Shown: positions 46,761-55,423, counted from the first letter of the stretch. The stretch is 64,000 bases of DNA from Citreimonas sp042096055 (GCF_042096055.1 NZ_JBELMH010000007.1:8875-72874); one strand, 5' to 3'. Numbers and translations: made by a program. The notes: generated by a model from the sequence alone, not told the origin.

Positions 46761-46857
46761 TGCTTTCCTCCCGTGGAGCGATGTCTTTGGCTGCCCGGTG
46801 TCGTCGGGCGCGGGGCCGGGCCGTGTCGCGCCGGCGCCAATGGTGTCTTTCGCCGGG

Positions 46858-47082
46858 TCATGTGCAGACCGGTGCGCCGTCGGCGTCGCTGAGCGGCACG
46901 ACCGCATCCCCGCCGACGACGTAGTACCAGCACCCGTCGGGGTTCTGGCCGACCTCGCGCGGCGACAGGTCGTCCGGTAGGGCGGCGACGACCTCGGCCG
47001 GCACGGCGGACGCATCCTGTGGCTGCGCGGTGCAGGCGGCGAGTGCCGCTAAGGCAAGGCATGCGACGGGCGCGGATCTCAT
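46858..47082 (-). CDS. Small lipoprotein
   Basis: This is a 74-residue protein with a lipoprotein signal: MRSAPVACLALAALAAC with the lipobox LAAC (Cys17). The mature part is short and acidic, with CWYYVV and a C-terminal cysteine two residues from the end that could pair with Cys52. Its ATG overlaps the upstream amidohydrolase stop by four bases, so it is co-translated with it. I know no function; an envelope accessory to the pyrimidine transporter is only a guess. Confidence 0.75.
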   Translation of the reverse strand: MRSAPVACLALAALAACTAQPQDASAVPAEVVAALPDDLSPREVGQNPDGCWYYVVGGDAVVPLSDADGAPVCT

Positions 47083-48329
47083 TCCACGATCTCCGCCGTC
47101 TCGATGACCGCGTGGAACAGCACGTCGGCGCCGGCGCGCGCCCAGTCCTTGCTGATCTCCTCGGCCTCGTTGTGGCTCAGGCCGTCGACGCAGGGACACA
47201 TGATCATCGCGGTGGGCGCCACGCGGTTGATCCAGCAGGCGTCGTGCCCGGCGCCCGAGATGATGTCCATGTGGCTGTAGCCCAGCCGTTCCGCCGCGTT
47301 GCGCACGGCAGCGACGCAGGTTTCGTCGAACTCGACCGGGTCGAAGCCGCCCACCTTCTCGAACGCTACCTCCAGCTGCATCTCGTCGCAGACCATCTCG
47401 GCCTCGGCCCGAAGGCGCTTCTCCATCTCCTCGATCACCGACAGGTCGGGCGAGCGGAAATCGACCGTGAAGACCGCCTTGCCGGGGATCACGTTGCGCG
47501 AGTTCGGGAAGACCTCGATATGGCCCGCGGCGCCGACGGCGTGGGGCGCGTGAAGCCACGCGATCTCCTCGACCTTGTCGAGGATGCGCGCCATGCCGAG
47601 GCCCGCGTTGCGGCGCATCGGCATCGGGGTGGATCCGGTGTGGCTGTCCTTGCCGGTCACCGTCACCTGCGTCCAGCTGAGGCCCTGGCCGTGCGTGACG
47701 ACGCCGATATCCTTGCCTTCGGCCTCGAGGATCGGGCCCTGTTCGATGTGCAGTTCGAAGAAGGCGTGCATCTTGCGCGCGCCCACCTCTTCCTCGCCCT
47801 TCCAGCCGATGCGCTCGAGCTCGTCGCCGAAGCGCAGGCCCTTGGCGTCGGTCCGGTCGTAGGCCCAGTCCTGATCGTGGATGCCCGCGAACACGCCCGA
47901 GGACAGCATCGCCGGCGCGTAGCGGGTCCCTTCTTCGTTGGTGAAGTTCGTCACCACGATCGGGTGCTTCGTATTGATGTTCAGGTCGTTGAGCGAGCGG
48001 ATAATCTCGAGCCCGCCGAGCACGCCCAGAACGCCGTCGTACTTGCCGCCCGTCGGCTGCGTGTCGAGATGCGAGCCCACGTAGACGGGCAGGGCATCCG
48101 GGTCGGTGCCCTCGCGCCGCGCGAACATGTTGCCCATCTGGTCGAGGCCCATGGTGCAGCCCGCCTCTTCGCACCAGCGCTGGAACAGGGCGCGGCCCTC
48201 GGCATCGGCGTCGGTCAGGGTCTGGCGGTTGTTGCCGCCCGCCACGCCGGGGCCGATCTTGGCCATCTCCATCAGACTGTCCCAAAGACGGTCGGCATTG
48301 ACCGTCATGTTCGCCGCTGGCGCTGCCAT
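47079..48329 (-). CDS. M20-type Zn-dependent carbamoyl amidohydrolase (beta-ureidopropionase/allantoate family)
   Basis: This is a 416-residue hydrolase. Metal-ligand segments are GSHLDTQPTGGKYDGVLGV, FTNEEGTRYAP, the ELHIEQGP signature and GAGHDACWIN. The family (hydantoinase/carbamoylase, M20) includes N-carbamoyl-L-amino-acid hydrolases, allantoate amidohydrolase and beta-ureidopropionase; the position next to dihydropyrimidinase favours N-carbamoyl-beta-alanine hydrolysis. It is the first gene of the minus-strand operon, 52 bases downstream of the TTGACC-N4-GGTCAA palindrome. Confidence 0.92.
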   Translation of the reverse strand: MAAPAANMTVNADRLWDSLMEMAKIGPGVAGGNNRQTLTDADAEGRALFQRWCEEAGCTMGLDQMGNMFARREGTDPDALPVYVGSHLDTQPTGGKYDGVLGVLGGLEIIRSLNDLNINTKHPIVVTNFTNEEGTRYAPAMLSSGVFAGIHDQDWAYDRTDAKGLRFGDELERIGWKGEEEVGARKMHAFFELHIEQGPILEAEGKDIGVVTHGQGLSWTQVTVTGKDSHTGSTPMPMRRNAGLGMARILDKVEEIAWLHAPHAVGAAGHIEVFPNSRNVIPGKAVFTVDFRSPDLSVIEEMEKRLRAEAEMVCDEMQLEVAFEKVGGFDPVEFDETCVAAVRNAAERLGYSHMDIISGAGHDACWINRVAPTAMIMCPCVDGLSHNEAEEISKDWARAGADVLFHAVIETAEIVE

Positions 48330-48381
48330 GCATCTCTCCTGTCGTTCGCCCGGTCGTTGACCGCCGGGCCTTTCGTCTTAT

Positions 48382-48397
48382 TTGACCAATCGGTCAA
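48382..48397. promoter_or_regulatory. RutR-type operator between amidohydrolase and regulator genes
   Basis: TTGACC-AATC-GGTCAA is a perfect 6-bp palindrome with a 4-base spacer, matching the known E. coli RutR box closely (TTGACC/GGTCAA halves). It sits in the divergent gap between the amidohydrolase operon and the TetR-type gene, so it probably controls both. Confidence 0.85.
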
Positions 48398-48484
48398 ACA
48401 GACGCTACCACGGGACCAGATTCGGTCAAGCGGCTGGCCCGGTTTTCGGGCACCTGCGCGACGATAGGGCAGGGCGGGGCGGTG

Positions 48485-49135
48485 ATGACGAAAATTCCGG
48501 CAAATCCGAAAGGCGCCGCTGTCAAGCCGCGCACCCGCATCCAGCGCGCCAAGCGCGAGGCCATTCTCGAGGCGGGCCTCGACGTCTTCTCGGCCGAGGG
48601 ATTCCGCGGCGCGACGCTGGACCGGATCGCGAAGGCGGCCGGGCTGTCGAAGCCCAACCTGCTGTACTATTACCCTTCCAAGGACGCCATTCACGAGGCG
48701 CTGCTGCGCGGGTTGCTGGACACCTGGCTTGCCCCGCTGGGCGCGATGGACCCCGAGGGCGAGCCGCTGGCCGAGATCCTGTCCTACGTTCAGGGCAAGC
48801 TGGCCCTGTCGCGCGACTACCCGCGCGAAAGCCGCCTGTTCGCCAACGAGATCCTGCGCGGCGCCCCCAACATGAAGCCCATGCTGCAGACCGACCTGCG
48901 GCACATGGTCGACGAGCATGCGGAGATCATCCGCGGCTGGATCGCGGACGGAAAGCTGGCCCCGGTCGACCCGTTGCACCTGATCTTCTCGATCTGGGCG
49001 CTGACGCAGCACTACGCCGATTTCGAGGTGCAGGTCCGCGCGGTCATGGGCGAGGATCACGACCCTTTCCCGGGGGCGGCCGCGCATCTCGACACGTTGT
49101 TCCGCCGGCTGCTCGCGCCTCAGCCCGGCGCCTAG
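48485..49135 (+). CDS. rutR: TetR-family regulator, RutR-like
   Basis: This is a 216-residue regulator. The N-terminal HTH (about residues 18-65) reads KREAILEAGLDVFSAEGFRG and then LDRIAKAAGLSKPNLLYYYP. The C-terminal domain has RLFANEILRGAPNMKPML and IWALTQHYADFEVQV, the RutR/YcdC effector-domain type that binds uracil or thymine. A GTG at 48482 directly precedes ATG 48485. The gene is divergent from the pyrimidine genes and the RutR-type palindrome is 88 bases upstream. Confidence 0.9.
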   Translation: MTKIPANPKGAAVKPRTRIQRAKREAILEAGLDVFSAEGFRGATLDRIAKAAGLSKPNLLYYYPSKDAIHEALLRGLLDTWLAPLGAMDPEGEPLAEILSYVQGKLALSRDYPRESRLFANEILRGAPNMKPMLQTDLRHMVDEHAEIIRGWIADGKLAPVDPLHLIFSIWALTQHYADFEVQVRAVMGEDHDPFPGAAAHLDTLFRRLLAPQPGA

Positions 49136-49727
49136 CCGTCGCGCGCGAAGGGCGCGTTGCCGGACGAGATCTGGAACATGTACGTCCCCGAGGACGTGAT
49201 GAGCAGGAAGCCGTGGAACGCCTCGACCGCAGTGATCAGGCGCAGGCCCTCGGTCGGCGTCAGCGCGCCGCGGCCCAGCGTCGAGAAGTTCACCAGCGAG
49301 AAATAGAAATGGTCGAGGAAGGTCACCGTCTGGTCGGGCTCGGAGGGCTCNNNNNNNNNNNNNNNNNNNNNNNNNNNNNNNNNNNNNNNNNNNNNNNNNN
49401 NNNNNNNNNNNNNNNNNNNNNNNNNNNNNNNNNNNNNNNNNNNNNNNNNNGCGAGAAATAGAAATGGTCGAGGAAGGTCACCGTCTGGTCGGGCTCGGAG
49501 GGCTCAAGCGTGCCCAGCCCCAGCGCGTGATCGCCCAGCCAGACGCCGCCCGCGTAGAGCCCGCCCTGGAACAGGTGGCCGAGGCTCAGCAGCGCGACCG
49601 CCAGCGTCACGGCGTATGCCGACCCGTGCCGGGGGTAGATCAGCCGCGAGGTGTAGTGCAGCGCGTAATATTGGCTGATCGTGACGATCACGAACACCAC
49701 GAGCGTCAGGAAGACGGCCGTCAGCAT
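49132..49727 (-). CDS. Two-helix ion channel protein (split by assembly gap)
   Basis: This short membrane protein is interrupted by 100 N (49351-49450). The 55 bases on both sides are identical; collapsing them gives one frame of about 146 residues. It has an N-terminal helix (VFLTLVVFVIVTI), a second hydrophobic region, a pore-loop-like segment FYFSLVNFSTLGRG and a last helix (GFLLITSSGTYMF), matching the Ion_trans_2 fold. The filter position reads TLGRG instead of the K+-channel TxGYG, so selectivity is uncertain. GTG 49733 is an alternative start. Its 3' end overlaps the rutR gene's 3' end. Confidence 0.75.
49351..49450. other. Assembly gap (100 N) with duplicated 55-base flanks
   Basis: 100 N are flanked by identical 55-base copies (49296-49350 and 49451-49505). 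As at 11379, this fits unmerged overlapping contig ends. Confidence 0.92.
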
Positions 49728-49861
49728 GGACACGGCCCCGGAATCTGGCGGGTTTTCGGGATCATGGTCTTCCTCTGCTTCGGCGCCCGGTCAACCGGGT
49801 GGGTGCGCGAGGAGTTCCAAAAGGAGGGCGCGGCGCCGCCGACGGGCGCCGCGCCCGAACG

Positions 49862-51169
49862 TCATTCCGCCGCGCGGACCGCGCCGGGGTTGTTCGGGTG
49901 CGTCGTCCAGTTGGCATAGTCGGCCTCGACCACCTTGCCGGTGCGCGGGTCGACCGCGCCGGCGGCCATCTCGACCATGCTGATGCAGTTCTCGACCGGG
50001 CAGACGTCGACGCAGAGGTTGCACGCCACGCACTCGTCGTCCTTCACGGTAAAGGTCCGGTCGGCCGACATCGCGATCGCCTGGTGGCTGGTATCCTCGC
50101 AGGCGGCGTAGCAGCGGCCGCACTTGATGCAGGCCTCCTGGTCGATGCGCGCCTTGGTGACGTAGTTGAGGTTGAGGTACTGCCAGTCGGTCACGTTCGG
50201 AACCGCCTTGCCGATGAAGTCGTGGGTCGAGCGGTAGCCCTTCTCGTCCATCCAGGCGGACAGGCCGCGCTTCATCTCCTCGACGATCTTGAAGCCGTAG
50301 GTCATCGCCGCCGTGCAGACCTGCACGTTGCCCGCGCCAAGCGCCATGAACTCGGCCGCGTCGCGCCAGGTGGTGATGCCGCCGATGCCGCTGATCGGCA
50401 GGCCGTGGGTCGCCGGGTCGCGCGCGATCTCGGCCACCATGTTCATCGCGATTGGCTTGACCGCCGGGCCGCAATAGCCGCCATGCGTGCCCTTGCCGTC
50501 TATCATCGGCTCGGGCGCCATATCGTCGAGGTTCACCGACGTGATCGAGTTGATCGTGTTGATCAGGCTCACCGCGTCAGCGCCGCCGTTCTTCGCGGCC
50601 TGCGCGGGTTTGCGGATGTCGGTGATGTTGGGCGTCAACTTCACGATCACCGGCCGGTCGTAGTACGTCTTGCACCAGCGGGTGACCATCTCGATGTATT
50701 CCGGCACCTGGCCCACGGCCGAGCCCATGCCGCGTTCGGCCATGCCGTGCGGGCAGCCGAAGTTGAGCTCGATCCCGTCGGCTCCGGTCTCCATCACGCG
50801 CGGCAGGATCGCCTTCCAGGCCTCTTCCTCGCACGGGACCATGATCGAGGCGATCAGCGCGCGGTCTGGATAGTCGGCCTTGACCCTCGCCATCTCCTCG
50901 AGGTTGGTCTGCAGCGGGCGGTCGGTGATCAACTCGATGTTGTTGATGCCCAGCACGCGGCGGTCGGCGCCGTGGATCACGCCGTAGCGCGGCCCGTTCA
51001 CGTTGACGACGGGCGGCCCTTCGGCGCCCAGCGTCTTCCAGACGACGCCGCCCCAGCCGGCCTCGAAGGCGCGGCGGACGTTGTATTCCTTGTCGGTGGG
51101 CGGCGCCGAGGCCAGCCAGAACGGGTTGGGCGAAGTGATGCCCAGGAAGGTCGTTGTCAGGTCGGCCAT
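49862..51169 (-). CDS. preA: NAD-dependent dihydropyrimidine dehydrogenase, subunit PreA
   Basis: This is a 435-residue flavoprotein. The TIM-barrel dehydrogenase half starts LGITSPNPFWLASAP and includes ELNFGCPHGMAERGMGSA and LPISGIGGITTW. Two C-terminal [4Fe-4S] ferredoxin motifs, CIKCGRCYAAC and CVACNLCVDVCP, complete the PreA layout. With PreT it reduces uracil and thymine to the dihydro forms, the first step of the pathway. It starts 11 bases after the DNA-glycosylase gene. The 134 bases between it and the channel gene hold nothing I recognise. Confidence 0.96.
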   Translation of the reverse strand: MADLTTTFLGITSPNPFWLASAPPTDKEYNVRRAFEAGWGGVVWKTLGAEGPPVVNVNGPRYGVIHGADRRVLGINNIELITDRPLQTNLEEMARVKADYPDRALIASIMVPCEEEAWKAILPRVMETGADGIELNFGCPHGMAERGMGSAVGQVPEYIEMVTRWCKTYYDRPVIVKLTPNITDIRKPAQAAKNGGADAVSLINTINSITSVNLDDMAPEPMIDGKGTHGGYCGPAVKPIAMNMVAEIARDPATHGLPISGIGGITTWRDAAEFMALGAGNVQVCTAAMTYGFKIVEEMKRGLSAWMDEKGYRSTHDFIGKAVPNVTDWQYLNLNYVTKARIDQEACIKCGRCYAACEDTSHQAIAMSADRTFTVKDDECVACNLCVDVCPVENCISMVEMAAGAVDPRTGKVVEADYANWTTHPNNPGAVRAAE

Positions 51170-51180
51170 GTCGGTCCTCC

Positions 51181-51957
51181 TCAAGCCTGGTGTTTCGCGC
51201 AGAAATAGGCGGTGCGGCCGCCCACCTTTCGCGCGTCGATGGTGCCGTCGCACAGCCCGCACTCAGCGCCCTTGTCGCGGCGGTGGCGCAGCCAGTTTTC
51301 GGGCAGCTTCGCGCCGTCATTGGCGGCCAGCAGTTTCTTCAGCACGTCGCGCATCGCGCCGTGCATCTTCTTCAGCGTTCCGGCGTCGAGATCCGCGCCC
51401 TTCGCCATCGGCGATACGCCGATCTGGTACAGCGTCTCGTCCGAGTAGAGATTGCCGATCCCGGCGATCTTGGTCTGGTCCATCAGCGCGGATTTCACCG
51501 CACCGCGCCCACGCCCGATCACGTCGACAAAGGCGTTCTCGCCGATCTCCATCGCGTCCGGACCGATGTGGTGCTCCGCCAGGAAATCATCCGGATCGTC
51601 GATCACCCGCAGCCAGCCCAGCTTGCGCCTGTTGTGGAACACCAGCCGGTCGCCGCCCTCGAACGCGATCACGAAATGCCCGTGATTGGGCGCCTCGAAA
51701 TCGTCGCCTTCGACGACCAGTCGCCCGGTCATGCCAAGGTGCACGGCGATCCAGGGCCCCGATTGCGACCCCGCGAAGATGAACTTGCCGTGCCGTCGGG
51801 CCTGCGTGAACTGCCGGCCCAGAAGGCGGTCGCGATCGGCCTTGCCCGGCAGATCCAGATGCTCGGTCCTGCCCGAGGAGAACCCTGAGATCGTCCGGTT
51901 CAGCGCGCCGTCCTCGACGCGCTGGCGGTTTGCTTCGCACTCGGGCAGCTCGGGCAT
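51181..51957 (-). CDS. Fpg/Nei-family DNA glycosylase
   Basis: This is a 258-residue protein with MPELPECEANRQRVE at the N-terminus (catalytic Pro and Glu after the initiator Met), a lysine in RRHGKFIF equivalent to Fpg Lys57, and the helix-two-turn-helix block QTKIAGIGNLYSDETL. The C-terminal zinc finger reads CGLC...CAKH, with His replacing the usual last Cys. The enzyme would excise oxidised bases and cut abasic sites. It lies between preT (4-base gap) and preA (11-base gap), an unexpected place for a repair enzyme. The exact substrate is unknown. Confidence 0.92.
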   Translation of the reverse strand: MPELPECEANRQRVEDGALNRTISGFSSGRTEHLDLPGKADRDRLLGRQFTQARRHGKFIFAGSQSGPWIAVHLGMTGRLVVEGDDFEAPNHGHFVIAFEGGDRLVFHNRRKLGWLRVIDDPDDFLAEHHIGPDAMEIGENAFVDVIGRGRGAVKSALMDQTKIAGIGNLYSDETLYQIGVSPMAKGADLDAGTLKKMHGAMRDVLKKLLAANDGAKLPENWLRHRRDKGAECGLCDGTIDARKVGGRTAYFCAKHQA

Positions 51958-51961
51958 GCGC

Positions 51962-53302
51962 TCAGCCCATCAGCGCGGCGTGGATGTCCTCGGCGGCGTC
52001 GCGGCCCTCGGCCACGGCGACCACGGTGAGGTCCTCGCCGGGCGTGCAGTCGCCGCCGGCCCAGATCCCGGGAACCGAAGTGCGGCCTGGCCCGGTCACG
52101 GCGATCTTGCCGCCCGCGCGGTCCAGCCCGCCATCCTCGGACAGGTTCTGCCCGATGGCACGGAACACCTGGTCGGCGGGCAGGCGCACGGTCTCGCCGG
52201 TGCCCTGCAGGCGGCCGTCGACCTCGTGCGTGTACTCGAATTCGATCTCGCGCACGGCGCCGTTGCCGTGCACGGCGCGGGGGGCCACGTTGAACATCAG
52301 GCGCACGCCTTTCGAGGCGGCGAGGTCCTGTTCGTACCGGCTGGCGCCCATGCGGTCGCGGCCGCGGCGATAGGCCAGCGTGACCTCCTCGGCGCCCAGC
52401 AGCTTGGACTGCACCGCGGCGTCCACCGCCGTCATGCCGCCGCCGATCACCACCACGTGCCGGCCGACCGGCAGTGCGGTCAGGTCGTCGGACTGACGCA
52501 GCGTCGCGATGAAGTCGACCGCGTCCTCGACGCCCGCGCGGTCGGCGCCTTCGGCATCCAGTCCGTTCACCCCGCCCAGGCCGTGACCCAGGAACACGGC
52601 GTCGTATTCGGCGCGCAGGGCGTCGAGCGTCACGTCGCGCCCCAGCGCCTTGCCGTTCTCGATGGTGATGCCGCCGATGCCCAGCAGCCACTCGACCTCG
52701 CGCGCGGCGAAGTCGTTCGTGGCCTTGTAGGCGGCGATGCCGTATTCGTTCAGGCCGCCGGCGCGCGGTCGGGCTTCAAAGATCACGACGTCGTGGCCCT
52801 TCGTCGCCAACCGGTGCGCGCAGGACAGGCCCGCGGGGCCGGCGCCCACCACGGCGACGCGCTTGCCCGTCGCGGCGGCGCGGGCGAAGGGGTGGCCCTG
52901 CCGCGCCATCAGGCTGTCGGTCGCGTGACGCTGCAGGCGCCCGATCTCGACCGGCTTTCCCTCGGCCGCCTCGCGCACGCAGGCCTCTTCGCAGAGCGTT
53001 TCCGTCGGGCAGACGCGGGCGCACATGCCGCCCAGGATGTTCTGCTCGAAGATCGTCTGCGCGGCCGCCTCGGGCTGGCCGGTGGCGATCTGGCGGATGA
53101 ACAGCGGGATGTCGATCGCGGTGGGGCAGGCCGTGATGCAGGGCGCATCGTGGCAGAAATAGCAACGATCCGCAGCGACCGCGGCCTCATGCGGGTCATA
53201 GGCCGCGTGCAGGTCGGCGAAGTTCTCGTGCAGCGTGGCGGCGTCGATCCGGCCCGCGGCGATGCCGGGGGTGTGGGGGCCGGTTGCGTGGCGGCTGGTC
53301 AT
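51962..53302 (-). CDS. preT: NAD-dependent dihydropyrimidine dehydrogenase, subunit PreT
   Basis: This is a 446-residue oxidoreductase of the GltD-like family. The N-terminal Cys-rich domain has CYFCHDAPCITACPTAIDI and CARVCPTETLCEEACV, ligands of two [4Fe-4S] clusters. An FAD-binding motif VAVVGAGPAGLSCAHRLA and a second Rossmann motif VVVIGGGMTAVDAA for NAD(P)H follow, and it closes with WAGGDCTPGEDLTVVAVAEG. It passes electrons from NADH to PreA. It is the promoter-proximal gene of preT-glycosylase-preA. The start is ATG 53302. Confidence 0.95.
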   Translation of the reverse strand: MTSRHATGPHTPGIAAGRIDAATLHENFADLHAAYDPHEAAVAADRCYFCHDAPCITACPTAIDIPLFIRQIATGQPEAAAQTIFEQNILGGMCARVCPTETLCEEACVREAAEGKPVEIGRLQRHATDSLMARQGHPFARAAATGKRVAVVGAGPAGLSCAHRLATKGHDVVIFEARPRAGGLNEYGIAAYKATNDFAAREVEWLLGIGGITIENGKALGRDVTLDALRAEYDAVFLGHGLGGVNGLDAEGADRAGVEDAVDFIATLRQSDDLTALPVGRHVVVIGGGMTAVDAAVQSKLLGAEEVTLAYRRGRDRMGASRYEQDLAASKGVRLMFNVAPRAVHGNGAVREIEFEYTHEVDGRLQGTGETVRLPADQVFRAIGQNLSEDGGLDRAGGKIAVTGPGRTSVPGIWAGGDCTPGEDLTVVAVAEGRDAAEDIHAALMG

Positions 53303-53349
53303 GGCGTCTCCCTGGTTTTCTTTCCAGAGAGCCTGCCACGAGTCGTTTT

Positions 53350-53365
53350 TTTATCAAACGGTAAA
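53350..53365. promoter_or_regulatory. Degenerate RutR-type palindrome before preT
   Basis: TTTATC-AAAC-GGTAAA has the same 6-4-6 layout as the palindrome at 48382 and matches it in 9 of 12 half-site positions. It lies 48 bases before the preT ATG in an AT-rich patch. Confidence 0.45.
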
Positions 53366-53508
53366 ATTTCGGCGCCCGGCGATTTTAGGCCGCGGCGCCG
53401 AATAAACGGGCGGTCTAGTCGTTCGACTGTAGCGTGACGCAGAACTTTGCAGTGAATTACACAGAGTTTTACAGCAACGCGGTTTTCGAAACGGCGGATT
53501 CGCGGCCC

Positions 53509-53540
53509 GTTTGAAGGGCTCTAGAACAGGCCCTTCAAAC
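53509..53540. repeat. Inverted repeat at the preT/prophage boundary
   Basis: GTTTGAAGGGC (53509-53519) pairs perfectly with GCCCTTCAAAC (53530-53540) around a 10-base loop. It lies 18 bases beyond the end of the last prophage gene. It could terminate that gene (no clear U-tract) or belong to the element's end. The rest of 53366-53557 shows no gene. Confidence 0.5.
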
Positions 53541-53557
53541 CCTCTTCATCCCCTCCT

Positions 53558-55423
53558 TCAAATCGGCCCGTGCGCGCTCGCCCAGGCGCCGGTCGGCACC
53601 GCGAGGATGCCGGCGGCGACCGTGACGTCCTCGGTCGTATCGTCGGCTGCCGTGAAGCGGATCACGTCGCCGTTCGACAGGCCGATGCCGGCCGCGTCGA
53701 AGAACCAGTCGCAGGGCACGTCCATGCGCGGACCCGTGGCGACCACGTCGCCGCTCGTGAAGCCCGCGGCGCCGGCTCCCGGAACGTAGTCGGCCTGCTG
53801 ATAGCTGCCGGCATAGGCGGGCAGCAGCGGGTCGGTGCTGGTGTCGGTGTTCGTGATCGTGCTGCCGACCTGGCCGGCGGCGGCGCTGTCGAAGTTCGTG
53901 CCGTTGCCGAACAGCAGGCAGCCGTTGAGGCTCGAGCCGGAGGCCTGCCACTTGGCGGCTTCGGTGCTGTTGTTGAGCTGCACGCCCGTGCCGTAACCGG
54001 TCAGGATCGTGTCGGTCACGGTGACCGTGCCGTAGGTCGAGTCCGACGAGAACGGGATGATGAACGCGGTCCCGTCGGCCGGGCCGGTCAGGGCGCCCTT
54101 GTCGATGGTGAGCGCGTGGCCCGCGCGCATCCGGATCGAGGCATGGCCGAAGCACCGGATGAACGTGGCCACCGCCGGCCCGTACATCCGCGCATTGACC
54201 CAGCAGTCGGTGTAGGTGCCGCCGGTCATGTTGAGGAAGGTCGACTCGTCGCCGATCTGGCACGCGGTGAAGCTGCAGGCGGCGTTGGCGTTCCAGCCGG
54301 CGCTTGCGGTCGGCAGGAACCGGGTCCGGAGGAAGGTGTGCGTGCCGATCGCGTTCGGGTTCAGCATCGCGCCGGTGCCGGCGAACAGGCAGTCTTCGCA
54401 GTAGCCCGAGCTGCCGCCGACGTTGGCGTAGCCCACCTTGAAGAAGTCGCGGAAGGTGCAGCGGTAGGCGTTGATCGTGTCGCTGGCGTTGTGGCCCGAG
54501 ATCCCGTCGCCGGTGTCGACGCTGTGGAGGTCGAAGGCGTACACGGTCGAATTGCCCGCGCCGCCCAGCGTCTGCGCCGAGCCGAGGTCGAGGTAGCCGC
54601 GCGACAGAGCCCCGTTGCCGTAGACGTAGACGGTCCCGTTGCGGGCATAGATCGGGCACTTGGCCTCGGTCGCGGCACCGTAGGCATGCGCGCCCAGCCC
54701 GAAGTCGACGAAGGCCGGATCCTCGCGGCTGGCCACCGGGTTGCCGGCGGAATCGACAGGGACTGGCGCCCAGGTGCAGGTGATATCGGGTTCGTAGACG
54801 ATCCAGACCGTGGAACCGCCCATGCCGTCGACAGCCCAGGACCAGTGCTGCTGCTGGTAGACGCCCGACGCGGGCCGCTTGACCAGGATGCGAATCTCCT
54901 CGGCCGAGCTGGCAACGACCGCCGCCCAGGCCGGGCCCCACGTCTGGAACGGTGCCGTGGCCGAGCCATCGTTCGCATCGTCGTCGCCGTTGTCGGCGTC
55001 GATCACGTAGGTCCAGTCGCTCACCGCGCCGGTCGCGAAGTTCAGGAACCGGCCACTGTCGGGATCGATGCCCAGCACCTGCGGCGGCGCCGGGGCGCCG
55101 TTGGACAGCACCGGCACGTCGTCGCGCAGCTCGTAGGTCCAGGCGCTGGCGGCGGTGTCGTAGGAACGGCGCAGCTTGCCCGTGCCGGCGAATCCGATCT
55201 CGCCGGCGACGCCACGCGTCAGGCCGTTGGTGCCGCGCGTGTAGGACGCGCCCGCTGGCGACAGCGGGCTGGCGATGACCGCGCCGGTGCCGGGGTCGTA
55301 CCAGGCCGCGCCCTCGGCGGCCGAGATCGCGAAGGTGCTGGTGCCAAGCGCCCAGGCGGGGCGCTCGGCGACCGAGCCGCCCTGCGCGGAGGCCGCGGCG
55401 GCGGCGAAGAGCAGCGCGCGCAT
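53558..55423 (-). CDS. Phage tail protein with right-handed beta-helix region
   Basis: This is a 621-residue probable tail-spike or tail-fibre protein. The first 150 residues are low in charge and contain a YDPGTGAVIA segment. From about residue 160 (WTYVIDADNGDDDANDG, then TAPFQTWGPAWA) the sequence becomes the repetitive glycine/threonine/asparagine pattern of right-handed beta-helix proteins such as phage tailspikes. The C-terminus (TAADDTTEDVTVAAGILAVP) is a small beta domain. ATG 55423 overlaps the upstream gene's stop (ATGA). It is probably a host-surface-binding protein; its sugar target is unknown. Confidence 0.75.
   Translation of the reverse strand: MRALLFAAAAASAQGGSVAERPAWALGTSTFAISAAEGAAWYDPGTGAVIASPLSPAGASYTRGTNGLTRGVAGEIGFAGTGKLRRSYDTAASAWTYELRDDVPVLSNGAPAPPQVLGIDPDSGRFLNFATGAVSDWTYVIDADNGDDDANDGSATAPFQTWGPAWAAVVASSAEEIRILVKRPASGVYQQQHWSWAVDGMGGSTVWIVYEPDITCTWAPVPVDSAGNPVASREDPAFVDFGLGAHAYGAATEAKCPIYARNGTVYVYGNGALSRGYLDLGSAQTLGGAGNSTVYAFDLHSVDTGDGISGHNASDTINAYRCTFRDFFKVGYANVGGSSGYCEDCLFAGTGAMLNPNAIGTHTFLRTRFLPTASAGWNANAACSFTACQIGDESTFLNMTGGTYTDCWVNARMYGPAVATFIRCFGHASIRMRAGHALTIDKGALTGPADGTAFIIPFSSDSTYGTVTVTDTILTGYGTGVQLNNSTEAAKWQASGSSLNGCLLFGNGTNFDSAAAGQVGSTITNTDTSTDPLLPAYAGSYQQADYVPGAGAAGFTSGDVVATGPRMDVPCDWFFDAAGIGLSNGDVIRFTAADDTTEDVTVAAGILAVPTGAWASAHGPI

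Noticed and set aside
53400..53510. tRNA gene as prophage attachment site
   Set aside because: I could not fold a cloverleaf or find a TTCGA T-arm with matching stems in this stretch; Mu-like phages do not need a tRNA target.
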